From Siphonodentalium dalli (lineage: Eukaryota > Mollusca > Scaphopoda > Gadilida > Siphonodentaliidae), in assembly GCA_032622095.1 (NCBI GenBank), contig CP136062.1, positions 130,159,282 to 130,223,281 of the forward strand: 64,000 nt of DNA. Direction: 5' to 3'. This document shows positions 12,981 through 24,399 of the stretch, one piece after another. The translations under genes were made by a program, and so were the position numbers. The notes under the pieces are model-generated. The model saw only the letters and a list, made by a program, of their open reading frames with translations. It had not been told where the DNA came from and searched no databases. Position 1 is the stretch's first letter, and every line of letters starts with the position of its first letter.

Positions 12981-13230
12981 GTTCATATTGTACGTAGATA
13001 TTCACATAGGTTCATATTGTACGTAGATATTCACATAGGTTCATATTGTACGTAGATATTCACATAGGTTCATATTGTACGTAGATATTCACATATGTTC
13101 ATATTGTACGTATAGATATTCACATAGGTTCATATTGTACGTAGGTATTCACATAGGTTCATATTGTACGTAGATATTCCCATAGGTTCATATTGTTCGT
13201 AGATATTCACATAGGTTCATATTGTACGGA
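12981..13230. repeat. 29-bp minisatellite, about 8.5 copies
   Basis: The unit combines GTTCATATTGTACGTAGATA with TTCACATAG. It repeats head to tail from 12981 with period 29. One unit is 31 bp (extra TA near 13110), and single-base variants occur. There is no spacer between units, so it is a satellite and not a CRISPR array. Confidence 0.93.
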
Positions 13231-13244
13231 TTTGATTCTGAAAT

Positions 13245-13400
13245 AAGCCCACAGCGACAGGGGGGTCGCGGAAAAAATTTACATATATAGGGCGAAAAAA
13301 ATGTTTTTGCCCCTTTCGGGGACCCACCACCCCTCTACCTGCAAATTTTTCTTTTTTTCCGCCCAATTTTTGGGACCCACCCCCCAAAATCTTACAAAAA
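13245..13400. repeat. Dispersed C/G-tract repeat, copy at 13.3 kb
   Basis: Poly-G and poly-C tracts frame A/T-rich text with the words GACCCACC, AAATTTTTC and CCGCCCAAT. It belongs to a family with related copies near 14755-14872, 31066-31250, 43438-43520 and 44856-44995. ORFs across it are translations of the tracts and are not genes. Confidence 0.55.
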
Positions 13401-13869
13401 ACATAAAATATAAACCAAATCAAAGCCTAGCAAAGAATTGTTCCATTTCTTATTATTTAATACTATTCCCAGCATTTTAGTAAACCTCTAAACTGCTCTA
13501 AAGGGAGATAATTCTATTAGTATAAAATGTGGAAATGCTGAACGCATGAACTTAAAAACATTGGGCATAATGCCATAAAACATAATAATTACGAGGTAAT
13601 ACATTTCCTGATATCCTCAATAACTCCATATTCTTTTATATAACAATAGTATAAGATGTTTTAGAGTCAAGGCCCAATAGTAATACTGTAGTAATAGGGG
13701 TAGAACAAATTTCATCTGGGACCCAAGCCAAGGAAAGTCACACTCACAGCAGCTCAGTCTAAATACATGTATGTATGTCATTTTGGTTTGCAGATTGACA
13801 TATACCAATATTAGCGAAAAATTGGTAGTATTATTAACTTATTATCAGAGTATAAAGTTTAGTTTAAAG

Positions 13870-14078
13870 CCAGCAGAGATATCCAAGCCACGGTCACCTT
13901 ATACAAACCGTCTGTATACATGTAGGTTCCCCCTGTGCAATGTGGTTTACTGGACGTATCACATGGAAACCCATTATAAGAACAAGCATCCTGGATCAGA
14001 CTGTTCAGTTGAGATATGTGACTCTGAGAAAGTTCGCATGAAGAGAGTTGCATAGATTACCTGTGCAGTTTGATCCAG
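13870..14078 (+). CDS. Candidate zinc-finger-like exon, possibly broken
   Basis: The frame reads YTCRFPLCNVVYWTYHMETH then YKNKHPGSDC, close to a C2H2-type finger (C-x4-C-x11-H-x4-H followed by Pro-Gly). An AG at about 13869-13870 could be the acceptor, but the pyrimidine tract is poor. The open frame stops at a TAG near 14055. One base over, the text HRLPVQFDP runs straight to an excellent donor, CAG|GTTAGT, at 14078/14079. This suggests either a one-base frameshift in a decayed exon or a misread of the frame. The family is not identified. Codon text looks less random than neighbouring ORFs, but this remains tentative. Confidence 0.3.
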
Positions 14079-16900
14079 GTTAGTATGATTTATAATTAGT
14101 TTCAAGAACAAAGTTCATATTAGTCATGTTTATATTCTAGCTTTATGTTGCATATGGAATAAGTTGAGACTTTAATACCAAAAGCTACTTTTATAGTTAC
14201 ATTGCTCTATCCTGCTATATCCTAAATTGAATATCAAAGCAACCAATAATGAACAAACAACTAATCATTACAATACCATATGTATTGGCAGTCAAATAAC
14301 TGGAACTCCAAGATATACTACCTTATTACATGTATATGTACAGCACCTAACTGCTTAGACTTGTGAATAATAACTGTGGTTGATTTAATATCACAAAAGG
14401 CTAAGTTTTGATATTGTTATCCAAATAGTATGAACTTTTTGTATGAGTTATTTTGTTTTACAGTTTTAAACCAGTGGAATATAGTGGAACTGTTATTTTT
14501 GTTTGTATCATCACGTTTATCTTGATAAAAAATAATATCCATTATGTGGATTAAGAACAGAAGATGGTAATCATTTCATAATTATGCTTATATAATATAT
14601 CTTTCATCCGTCGAAATCTGGTACATTAATTTTGACATACATCAGCATACATACACCCCTAAATGGTAGTTAGTTCTGGTTAGTATGTTTTAAATAGCAT
14701 AGTGTGTCATATGGTTGATATTAACAGATTACATGAGCACAAAAACAGTGATTTTAAGTGGAGGAAAACATTTGCATTTCTGGTCATTTACGCATTTTTT
14801 CCGGGTGAAATGACCCACCCACCCCCGCCTCATATATGGAATTTTTGTGCGCGACCCCCCCCCCCCCCCTGACAGCGATCGTAAAAACAGTTATTCCGTT
14901 GAATGGCGCGGGTCGCAGCGAAACACATTACAAAGAGCGTGAATCTGGCAAGTCGTGTCGATGAAAAATGGTAGATTAATTAATGCCAATATGGGGGTAT
15001 TTCGTATGGAAACAATCCCATATTGGACTGTTTTACAAAAACGCGTTTGACGTCCATATGTATAGAGCGTACATTGAGGTTAAATAGTGCCAATAAGTAT
15101 GCAACATAGATGTAGTTTAATGCCACAAAATATATACAATGTCTTCCTCGTTAATAGTTCAGGGATCAATCAGCAAGAGCTACCATCTTCGCAGCATGAT
15201 AATATGTCCAGTTGACCACGTTGTTTGACATGTGTCACGATAAACGGAAGTTTTCCGATATGGGGACACAATAACCACCCAGATGGCGTGTCAACTCGTC
15301 CCAGGAGAGGCTCCGATTCAGATCCTCCGTTATAATCGGTGTTAAATAGAACGTACGTAAATTGTAATTACACGATAATATTTCGCCGAGCAAAGCCAAT
15401 TATTGTATAACAAGTTTACGACGTTGAAGACAATGCAACCTGATTGGTTTAATAAGCGAAACTGTAGCCGTCGATGAAAACGAGCGCTATTTAACACTCG
15501 GCTAACAAAGAGACGCAACCAGCCGAAAAATTAACATTAGCGACAAGCTATTATTTTGCCATCGAGTCGATCGGATCTTACTCGACTTATTCTTCGGTCT
15601 GTGTTTTTAGCGATCAGCTAATAAAAATCTATCAAGTGGTGTAATGAAGCGTGCATAAGACGGAATTGTGTAATGTCGAGGTTTGAGGATGATGTTCTCA
15701 TGGGCAGAAACGGTGGCCCTCACAAGTAATTATCCTAAGTGCATGGTTTCCACATTCGGATAGATGGAATGGCTCGCCCAACTATTTTGATGGCTGTTGT
15801 ATTTTTACGACACATTATAAAGCATTTTTGGATCTAAGATAATATCGTGTGTATGGGCTGCAGTTAATGTCGTGCAAAGTTTAGTGCAAATTATGAAAGG
15901 CATCAGTGATCTAAGTATAACCGTGGTTGCGAAAAGAATAAAAGATGTTAAAAGCCGAGAACTTAGAGTTATTTAACAGAGTTTATTATGCGATTAGGCT
16001 CTTAAGGCTGTGCATTACTTATTTAGTTATAAAACGCGCCATGAGAAAAGTGTGTGGCTTATCTTAAATGGGCGATATACAAGTGGATTAAAGTTATGCC
16101 ATTTTAATTAAAATAACACATCATACCGCCGCCAGGGAAGACAAATATATTGACGCACGTCTCGGGCTAATAGCTGAAGAAATCATAGCTAAATTTAACA
16201 AACGTATAGGGAATAATGGAATGTCATGTGGCGTAAAATCTTTAACATCTATTCTAATGCACATAATTTAGTTTTAAAGTGACATATAACTCCAATTATC
16301 GCATTAAACCTAGTAATTTCACGGCGTTATCGCGTTATCGCGTACCAAAATAGACCGACGAATGTACATTATACATTCACTTATAATAAATATAGTACAT
16401 GCACTTTATTTATATAGCTGCTGTGAGAAGACTGCATATACAATGATATAAATTGTCGCACCAATGAGGAAAACCGGGGGTTTTCCCGCGAATATATACA
16501 TTTACATACATAACAATAAAGATTGTTCCTGGTTACTCTTTTCCCGATGTGGTATACAATACAGAGCGTTCAGTTGTGTGGCCGTTTGAAATAAATGAAG
16601 CTTTTCTATAATTTGTTCGTCATATCAACATGGTATGAGCTAAAACATTGTAATTCACTCATTTCCTCGCCCGAATTATATATGAAACTTATTCGCAGAT
16701 TGGCTAAACGCACGCGCAGTCTGTATGCTCGGTGAAAAAATCTGAGTAATTACACATGCAATCTCTCCCGGAAGTATACATGCACCTTCACTGCTATCGG
16801 TAGAGACAACAATTCAAACCGAGAGTAATTAATGTATATACATGCATTTCCATGTGACATTGGCGTGGTATGACTGATTACTTGGAATTTACTTTAGTTT
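14079..16900. other. Non-coding stretch with one C-tract repeat
   Basis: No ORF of interest on either strand. A copy of the dispersed C/G-tract family lies at about 14755-14872 (GACCCACCCACC and a run of C). The 14.9-16.7 kb part looks like single-copy, non-repetitive DNA within this window, so it could hold conserved regulatory sequence; nothing specific can be shown. Confidence 0.4.
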
Positions 16901-16909
16901 GTACGACCT

Positions 16910-17240
16910 TATATCTTCGGAACAAAACAATTTAAATTTGAGATTTGAAATAAACAGGCAAGTATAACTCTGCAACGGAAAAATCAAGTACCGCCATTGT
17001 GCACGCCTTTTGAAAGCAGTCATGATGGCAAACCTCCATACCAAATTTAATTAAAATCCGATAAACCATTAATGAGTGAGATATACCCGTATCTGCGCTG
17101 TCGGACAAAAACAAATATCAAAGACTGATAACTATATAATGGAAAAAGGCGAAACATATCATTTGCACATCTTTTGAAAGAAGTTATGATGGCGAACATC
17201 CATAACAAATTAAATTGAGATCCAATGAACCATGATTGGT
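16910..17240. repeat. Two-unit degenerate direct repeat (~165 bp)
   Basis: The shared text runs through GCACGCCTTTTGAAAGCAGT, then CATGATGGCAAACCTCCATA, then AAATTTAATTAAAATCCGAT. The matching second copy starts near 17160 (GCACATCTTTTGAAAGAAGT). It resembles the tandem units of the Helitron-like blocks that follow. Confidence 0.55.
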
Positions 17241-17859
17241 TTGGTGTGGTTTATTGGTTTCAGCCACTATAGTTTATCATGGCGTTGTCCGCTTTGCATT
17301 TTGTATGAGCGGAGATCCGCACAGAGGATCCATTTCACAGGGAAACAACTCCACTGCAGGTAGAAACCACCGAAAAGAAATTGACAAACTTGCACGAACA
17401 AAGTTTTCCGCGCAGATTGGGATTTCAACCATGCATGCAGCTTCGCCACCGTTTATGTTGGCCTATAATGCATCTTACTATCTGAGCATCTGGGGGACCC
17501 GGATATATATATACGGCTCTGCAGATCGTTGTAGCTGTGAGATATATGATTGATTCGTGTGCATTAGCACTGATATAAACATTTTGTCGGCTATGATTTT
17601 TATGGGCGGTGCTTTCGTTGTAAATATCCGTATATTACATGCAGGCTCCTATCATCGCCGGTATACAACTGTGGGTTTTCGTAGTAAAGCCCACCGATAA
17701 CATTCCAACTTATCAGACATGCGAATCCCATATAACTTATCAGACCGATTTGAACCCAGGAATGAAACGAACTTGAACAATAGCATCGCTAGGGCGTGGC
17801 AAAATACGCCCTCGGTAATTCCAATAAAGGGCCATAATTCTGGTGAAAATTGGCAGGCG

Positions 17860-19362
17860 GAACCCAACTTCGAATTTGACCTGAATTTCGGGCTAGTAAG
17901 TCACATACCAAATTTTATTCTATTCTATGCAGACTTGATAAAGTTATCATCCGGAAAAAAAATTTAGTACAAATTCCAACAAAAAAATCCATAATTCTGG
18001 TTAAAATTGGCTAGCGGAACCCAAATGAAAGTGTCAATGACAACTTGGGGAGGTGTTAATAATTTTATGCTGAGCAGTCAATAGAATGATCAAGAAGAAT
18101 GGCAGGCAAAAGTTTCAGTAAACGGTTTGTATTGTGTATATGAAATTATTTTCTTTTCAAACATTTCTCCAATAAATGTGAGCTGCAGGGTGTGCCGATG
18201 GATTCAAATGTGAAATGCAATATGGCTGCTGACAGACATGTTAATTAATGAACTTCGGAGAAATTGGACAGCTCCCATCTAGAGGTTACCCCGAAGAACA
18301 ATATGCAGTTTGGTGAAGATATATAGTGTGAGGGATATTTGCATGTAGTGTGTGCCGAAGGATTTAGTCATGCAAAGAGTAATATCCAAGATGGCCACTG
18401 GCGGCTATGTTTTTTGAAGAAATTCTGAAAAAAAATCAATGACTCCCATCTAGAGGTCACCCTGAAGAGCTATTTAAAGTTTAGTGATGATAGCACGAGG
18501 GATTTCGTCTGTATATCCAAAGAGTAAAATACAAAATGGCCGCCGACGGCCATATTTTTCATCGGAAAACTTTCAAATTCGATAACACTAATTTAGAGGT
18601 GGTCCTAATGATGCCTATCAATTTTCAAAATATTTCTCCGATATATGTGGGTTGCAGGGTGCCGGTGCCGATGGAATCAAATTTGAAATTTTAATCTGCT
18701 GGCGGCCATGTTTTTTTTAGTTTTTTTTTTATATTAAATAATCGATGGCTCCAATCTAGAGGTCACCCGAAGATCCGTATGAAGTTTGGTGACGATGGGG
18801 TGAGAAATGTGACCTGTATGTAGGGTGTGCTAAATGATTTAATCATGCATAGAGTAAACTATAAGATGGCCGCCAGTTTTCCAACGCAATTCGGAAATAT
18901 ATGTTGGCTCCCATCTATAGTGGTCATCCTGAAGATCAATATCAAGTTTGGTGGCGGTCAGATGAGGGATGTGACCTGTAGAATGTGCCATATATATATA
19001 GGATTTAGACATGCAAAGAGTAAACTCCACGATTGCTGCCGGCGGCCATTTTTTTCATCTAAAATTCGATGGCTCCCATATATAGAGGAGATCATAAACA
19101 TGCCTGTAATGCATTGACTCAAATTTGAAATCCAAAATGGCTGCTGGCGGCCATGTTTTTATCGAATTTCGGAAAAAAATCGATGGCCCCCGTCTAGAGG
19201 TTACCCCGAAGATCCATATGAAGTTTTGTGATGGTCGAATGAATGATAAGGCCTGTAAGGTGAGCCAAAGGAAATTGTTGACAGACGTCCCGATGGACTC
19301 ACGCACGTACGGACGACGGATGCCGGCCCATGGCAATAGGTCAAGCTTTACAAAGAAAAGTT
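17860..19362 (+). mobile_element. Helitron-like repeat block, first copy
   Basis: The left part (17870-18215) is repeated at 19375-19715. From 18180 the block is made of ~180-bp units containing GGATTTAGTCATGCAAAGAG, AAGATGGCCGCTGGCGGCCA and GGCTCCCATCTAGAGGTCAC. It ends at about 19356-19362 in an imperfect hairpin (TCAAGCTTT / AAAAGTTGA) followed by GAGCTAA and T, the Helitron CTRR-type 3' end. The true 5' TC end was not located, and no coding is present. Confidence 0.5.
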
Positions 19363-19369
19363 GAGCTAA

Positions 19370-20270
19370 TTAGAACTTGACCTGTATTTTGGGCTGTTAA
19401 ACTCAAATGCCAAAATTTCAATCCAGTCAGTTCTGGCTAGTAACGTTATCACCCGGAAACGAAAAACGCGAACGGACGGACGCACAGACAGACGGATGGA
19501 CATACTAATAACAAAATACGTCCCACTTTTAATGAAAGTGTCAACGACACTGTATCTCAACTTAAGGAGGCGTTATTTGTTTTTGCTGAGCAATGAATAG
19601 AATGACAAAGATGGAAAGTCAAAGCTTTCAGTAAAGAGTTGGTATATATATATATAGTGGGTAGATGAAATTATTTTCATTTCAAACATTTCACCAATAA
19701 ATGTGGGCTGCAGGGTGAAATTCAAGATGGCGGCGGGCGGCCATGTTTTTTTAAAACCAATTTCGAAAAAAAAATGGATAGCTCCCATCTACAGGTCACC
19801 CCGAAGAATCATATGAATAAATATGTTGGCGATCGGATGAGGGATGTTGCATGTAGGGTGTGCCAAGGATTTATAGTCATGCAAAGAGTAAACTCCAAAA
19901 TGGCTGCCCGTCCCATCTCGAGGTGATCATAAACACGCCTGTAAAGTTTAAAATATTTTTTTTCTTCAGATAAATGCGGGCTGCAGGGTGTGCCAATTGA
20001 TTAAAATTTGAAATTCAAGATGGCTGCTGGTGGGCATGTTTTCAGCGAATTTCTGGAAAGATCGACGGCTCCCATCTAGAGGTCACCCTGCAGATTCATA
20101 TGACGTTTGGTGGTCGGCGAAGGGGTGTGGTTTGTATGGCGTGCCTAAGGATTTAGTCATGCAAAGAGTACATTCCAAGATGGCCACTGGAAGCCATGTT
20201 TTTCAACGAATTTCGGAATGGCTCCCATCTATAGAGGTCATCCAAACTTGACTTTGTCAAGTTGAGCTAA
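19370..20270 (+). mobile_element. Helitron-like repeat block, second copy
   Basis: This begins directly after the first block and repeats its order: AACTTGACCTGTATTTTGGG, a GGACGGACGCACAGACAGAC tract at about 19470, GAAAGTGTCAACGACA at 19534, then ~180-bp units with AAGATGGC and CTCCCATCTAGAGGTCA words. It ends in a perfect 8-bp hairpin, AACTTGAC-TTT-GTCAAGTT, followed by GAGCTAA at 20270. The base after CTAA is A, not the usual T, so this end may be altered. Confidence 0.5.
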
Positions 20271-20940
20271 AACGAGCGTATACAAATTATTCGTCCAAAT
20301 TTAAAGGCCCATATGTGTCATGGAATATATAGGGGTAAAATAAATATTCAGCCAATATACCAAACACATGTTGAGAACAGCTCAATCAATTATTTGCGCA
20401 TTTAAAAATAAAGACAGTCGCTTTCTATTCTGTTCCTGATATACTCACAACAGAGTGCTTATCTCAATTATCGATAAGAAATTAGATTATTTTTTTCAGG
20501 TACACTGAAACAACGAACACAAATATCGAGCCTCCATAGATTTGTTACATATACGCCAGTTCCAGTAACCGCATGGTAACATAATACAATTTAAGAGAAA
20601 ATGCGTTGCGCTGTTCTGACCGGTAGATCCGTTGTGACCAACACCATGTTCATGGATGGGGTCCATAGGTGGTCCAAGTGATATATAAGGTGCATTATTC
20701 ATTTGGACGCAATAAACCGCCCAGCGCTGGCGAGACTGGATCAATCTCAGATTAGCCCCGATTTGTGTTCCACACACAGGGTGGGTTATATATGGTTTGC
20801 TGGGCGACTTCCGAGGGTATATAGGTGGTGTCTACAATGGAGCGATAATCGGCTGAAACTAGATAATCCCCAATAAACCAACCAACCAACCTATTTTCAG
20901 ACTGATACGCAGATCAACGTTCGGTGGAAGCACTATTTTA
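20271..20940. other. Non-coding stretch, no feature assigned
   Basis: AT-rich intergenic sequence. No ORF of recognisable character and no repeat match within the window. Confidence 0.45.
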
Positions 20941-20944
20941 AGAA

Positions 20945-21030
20945 TGCTCCCGTAGCCGAGGTGGTTAGGTCTCGGACACCATCATCGCAGTCTGGGCTAT
21001 ATAGACGAGTCGGGTTAAAATTCCGACATG
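20945..21030 (+). repeat. tRNA-like segment, probably a SINE head
   Basis: GCTCCCGTAGCCGAGGTGG then TTAGG (20947 on) fits an RNA polymerase III A box inside a tRNA-like 5' half. CGGGTTAAAATTCCGA (about 21011-21026) fits a B box (GGTTCRANTCC). Spacing is tRNA-like. A full cloverleaf is not convincing: the anticodon arm is irregular and no acceptor pairing is seen. A tRNA-derived SINE head fits better than a functional tRNA gene. Confidence 0.45.
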
Positions 21031-21294
21031 ACGATAATCGCGACCGATGTTCAACTTGATCCGAGGGATATCTAAATGTGCCAATCCGATCGACACATAC
21101 ATTATATATATATAGTTCATTAAGAAATGAGAATTTGTTCACGCACATTGAAACCACTTATGCATATACTGAGCAAGTGTCTCAAATGGAAAGGTAAGCC
21201 GGACGCACACGTATATATATGTGGATAGCCTGCATGACATACTTCTTTGGGTGTTGCAAACAATATTATATAGAAAACGGGGGACAACTCCACA

Positions 21295-21680
21295 ACAAAA
21301 AGTCGTATGGACCTCACAATCGCATGTGAACAGGTCCCCACGGTAATAAATATATGTGTCACGCTTTAAAAAAATTGACCGAAAAAAGTAGGAATAAAAG
21401 CGCAGAAAAAGTTGTGACAAATTTCTGTGTCAAACTTAAAAAACTACTGAGTAAAGTAGGAATAAAGGCTCGGACAAAATAATAATTCCACCAAAAACAA
21501 AAGTCGGACGGATATCATAATCGCACGTGCACAGGTTCCCATGGTACTAAATATCTGTGTCAAGCTTTACAAACATTTACCGAAAAGTGTAGGAATAAAA
21601 GCTCTGACAAAGTTGCGCATAAGGACATCAACGGACCGACGGACGGACCAAAATGTCATGGGTATACAGAGTGCTAATAT
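21295..21680. repeat. Two-unit degenerate tandem repeat (~200 bp)
   Basis: AAAGTCGTATGGACCTCACA (about 21299) recurs as AAAGTCGGACGGATATCATA (about 21500). Each is followed by an AATCGCA-GTG-ACAGG-CCC stretch, then TAGGAATAAAAGC. The block ends in a GGACCGACGGACGGACC tract, the same kind of GGAC-rich tail as at 19.47 kb. Confidence 0.6.
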
Positions 21681-22520
21681 TGTAGTACAACTTCCCTATA
21701 TAGTTAGACAAGACCGACTCTATTCCAGGGCGCATTACCGGGTATCACTATAGACATGGAAACCATTGCGAAGTTAGGTCGTTACACTGTTCAAATATTA
21801 TTTTATAAGTTGAACACCACCAACTATCAACACGTTTAGCGAAATTGGTGAAAACGGCGACACCCACCGAACATCTAAGAAAACAAATTCGCCTAAATGC
21901 ATACCATCGACAATAGGTAATTTGTTAAATAGGTTGGCCAATCGCATTGTGTCTTATATTCCACTGACGTGATCTGGTCAATAGGCCATTGAATCTACTC
22001 TTTGTGTCGTAATGTGATAGGCTTCCTTTCGGGTATCGACTTTCGATTATTCTTTGCAGTAATTGATTCGTTTAACAGATACTAAATTTGTATTGAAAAC
22101 ACCAGCCAATGCACCAGTGTTATACTAACGAAGTTTAAGTGTTGATTTTACAAGTCTTTTTCATGTCAGGTGTAATTTATACAATACATTATTCCTACCG
22201 TTCATGACCGAACAATGCCTTGAACAAATCGCTTTTTACTTATACCCGTGTGTAAATATGACGTCCATTGCCCTACTGCGAAAAGTGGTCGGGGGAGTTC
22301 ACCTGGTAAATCATATGTGGGTTGAGCACAATTCCATTTTTTTTTTAAATCTATTGAATCTATACTGGTTTTGGCAGAGAAATAGCTAGTCAAAATTAAC
22401 ATGAATCAATGCATGTAGTTTGTTCTTTTGCTAATATGGATAAATCCAATTCCACTAATTCAGGCATTACACAATTATACGCTTGTAAAAATTAGTAAGA
22501 GTACAGTCAGCATCCCTTAA

Positions 22521-23152
22521 AGATATGGGCGGCGTTGGCGGTGTGTATGCTGCTAAAATATTCAGCTTCGTCAAAAACCGCCATAAAAAGAAAGAATAGT
22601 AACATATAGACAGACTTTGTTCTTATACCAATCAGAAATATGGCATAAACAGTATGTTATTGTCAAATGTATTTATGTCTTAAACCGCCATAAACAGAAC
22701 GAATAGTAAACTATAGACAGACCTTGTTCTTATACCGATCAGAAATATGGCATAAACAGTATGGTATTGTCAAATGTATTTCCTTTGTTATGTAAACAAA
22801 AACAAAACACGTTACAGAACCATGGCTTTTTTTTAGATCCAGATATGGTAAACATAAAGAGCGTTATTTGTTACTGTATTACTGATATGGAAATAATAAA
22901 GAGCGTTTATATCATTTTTGTGTGATTAACCAATAGAACTGCGCTGTGTTATGTAAACAAAAGCAAAACTTGTGTAACACGAGCAGGTTCTTGTTTACGT
23001 ACACCATCGTACGTCTTTACGACAATATACTATTTACGCGCTGATTATGTTTGGCATATGAGCAAAACTATATATATATATTTTAATATTCCTTCTGTTG
23101 ATGGCGAGTTGAACAAATATGAATATGTCTGCAACGAACGCCGTCCGTGCCT
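22521..23152 (+). mobile_element. TTAA-flanked MITE family A, copy 1 (piggyBac-like)
   Basis: TTAA at 22517-22520 and 23153-23156 bounds the element. The termini are inverted: left AGATATGGGCGGCGTTGGCG, right (reverse complement) AGGCACGGACGGCGTTCGTT, with degenerate similarity continuing for about 65 bp. A TTAA target duplication is the hallmark of piggyBac-superfamily transposition. A ~107-bp internal segment (CCGCCATAAA...CAAATGTATT) is present twice (from about 22578 and 22685). No transposase is encoded. A second copy lies at 61503-62011 on the opposite strand. Confidence 0.75.
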
Positions 23153-23156
23153 TTAA

Positions 23157-23401
23157 TCCGTTCTATACGTAATGGATTATCCCACTCAGTTATAAAATTA
23201 TACATTAGAATGGTCTATATTATGAAGCTGGAGAGGTTTTCCAGAAAAATTAGACGACAGATAATATACAAATACAGAAGAAGTCCTATATTTATTGGAG
23301 GGAAATGTTCAGATGGTCGTTTGTTTAACTTATTATCTGAATATTGCATAAGAGAGCTACTCATAAATGGGTGTTTATTATTGAAAGGGCTAATAGAATA
23401 G
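23157..23401 (+). repeat. Dispersed repeat, related to 34.98-35.21 kb
   Basis: Shared words with the 35 kb copy include TTCTATAC, CAGTTATAAA, TTGGTCTAT/ATGGTCTAT, AACTTATTATCTGAA and GAAAGG. Both copies can be read in a + frame with a similar end (LFNLLSEYCIRELLINGCLL here, LLNLLSETFLRVLFINDYLV there). I do not recognise a protein family, and the resemblance may reflect DNA-level descent only. It starts next to the TTAA of MITE family A. Confidence 0.45.
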
Positions 23402-23559
23402 TGTACTTCTATAGTGTGCATTGGCAGGTATTGGAAGAACCTTAAGAATACAACAGGTCGTTGGGCTACACGTTCACCGAAAAGGAGGCCTTTTCAAATT
23501 CTAGAAACATGTACAGTCATTCGATCAAATGTCAATTATCACTGCATGTCTATGTTGTT

Positions 23560-24190
23560 AACACACCTGGTTAAATTTGATTGGACACCATAATATCAGT
23601 AAAGTATAGGTATAAATTGTCATATCACTGTTGGAAAAGATCGGACTAGACCAAACTTCATATTGAATTATCATGTGATTAATCAACATACCATGAAAAC
23701 ATCAAAGCAATCGGATAACTATAACCAGGGTTATCATCCGAACACCGCAAAATAAACATTCTTAGATAAAAAGGGCATGCATGTAACAATATTCATCGAA
23801 CCAAAGCCACATGTGAGCATGACCAGTATTTATTTGTGATTTATCAACATGCCATATAACTGAAATCAATCAAATAACAAGAACTATACAATTATCATCC
23901 GGAAATCAAAATAATCGGCAATTTTTTAACTGTCAGAAATTATTAGACCGGAACCACGTTCGAATTTTCATACGAGTAATCCACTTACTATAAATTTGAA
24001 CTCAAGTTATCTAAGTCGAAAAGGGGCACAACTCCGTCCTAAATGGTCGGACCCATATTCGATCTTGACTGGCACTTTTTCATATCAAGACTATGTTGGT
24101 GAATTCTGTCAAATAATATTCACGTTTTCATCCGGATAACAAACTAATTTATAAATATCAAGTCGAAAGGGGCACAAATCTGTCAGAATT
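23560..24190. repeat. Degenerate tandem units (~185 bp)
   Basis: Recurring words are TTATCATCCGGA-AAC, AAGTCGAAAGGGGCACAA, CTGTCA-AAATT and CATATTCGA-CTTGA-C-G. They spread over three to four weakly conserved units. The style matches other Helitron-associated arrays in the window; ends were not found. Confidence 0.5.
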
Positions 24191-24380
24191 CAACCGAATT
24201 AAGCGAATGTGTGGTGAGTCTCGTTCGATGTCCAGCAATGTTCTAAGCATATGCATGCCAGGGATATGAAAATTGTTACTGAACCTTAATGTGTGTACTT
24301 CGAATTCATGATTCCAAACGGGACATGAACGATTCATTGCTGCGTGTACCCCAAACAGTTTGGATATTTCTTTGCTTCTG
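24158..24380 (-). pseudogene. LINE ORF1 (gag-like) fragment
   Basis: The minus frame contains VHAAMNRSCPVWNHEFEVHT then LRFSNNFHIP. This matches the segment that follows the CCHC knuckles in invertebrate LINE ORF1 proteins (HxAxxxxCPxWxxExExxxL...). The same segment occurs at 48.6-49.3 kb as CPIWDYEFKIQRCKAEK-like text. The knuckles themselves are missing here, and no reverse transcriptase lies downstream. It is a short relic of a non-LTR element. Confidence 0.5.
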
Positions 24381-24399
24381 AGCAACTCGTGTGCTCATA

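Noticed and set aside
12981-13230. 29-bp regular repeats resembling a CRISPR array
   Set aside because: Units follow each other with no spacers and the genome is clearly animal; it is a minisatellite.
20945-21030. Possible functional tRNA gene
   Set aside because: A- and B-box-like words are present, but acceptor and anticodon stems do not pair convincingly; kept only as a SINE-head candidate.
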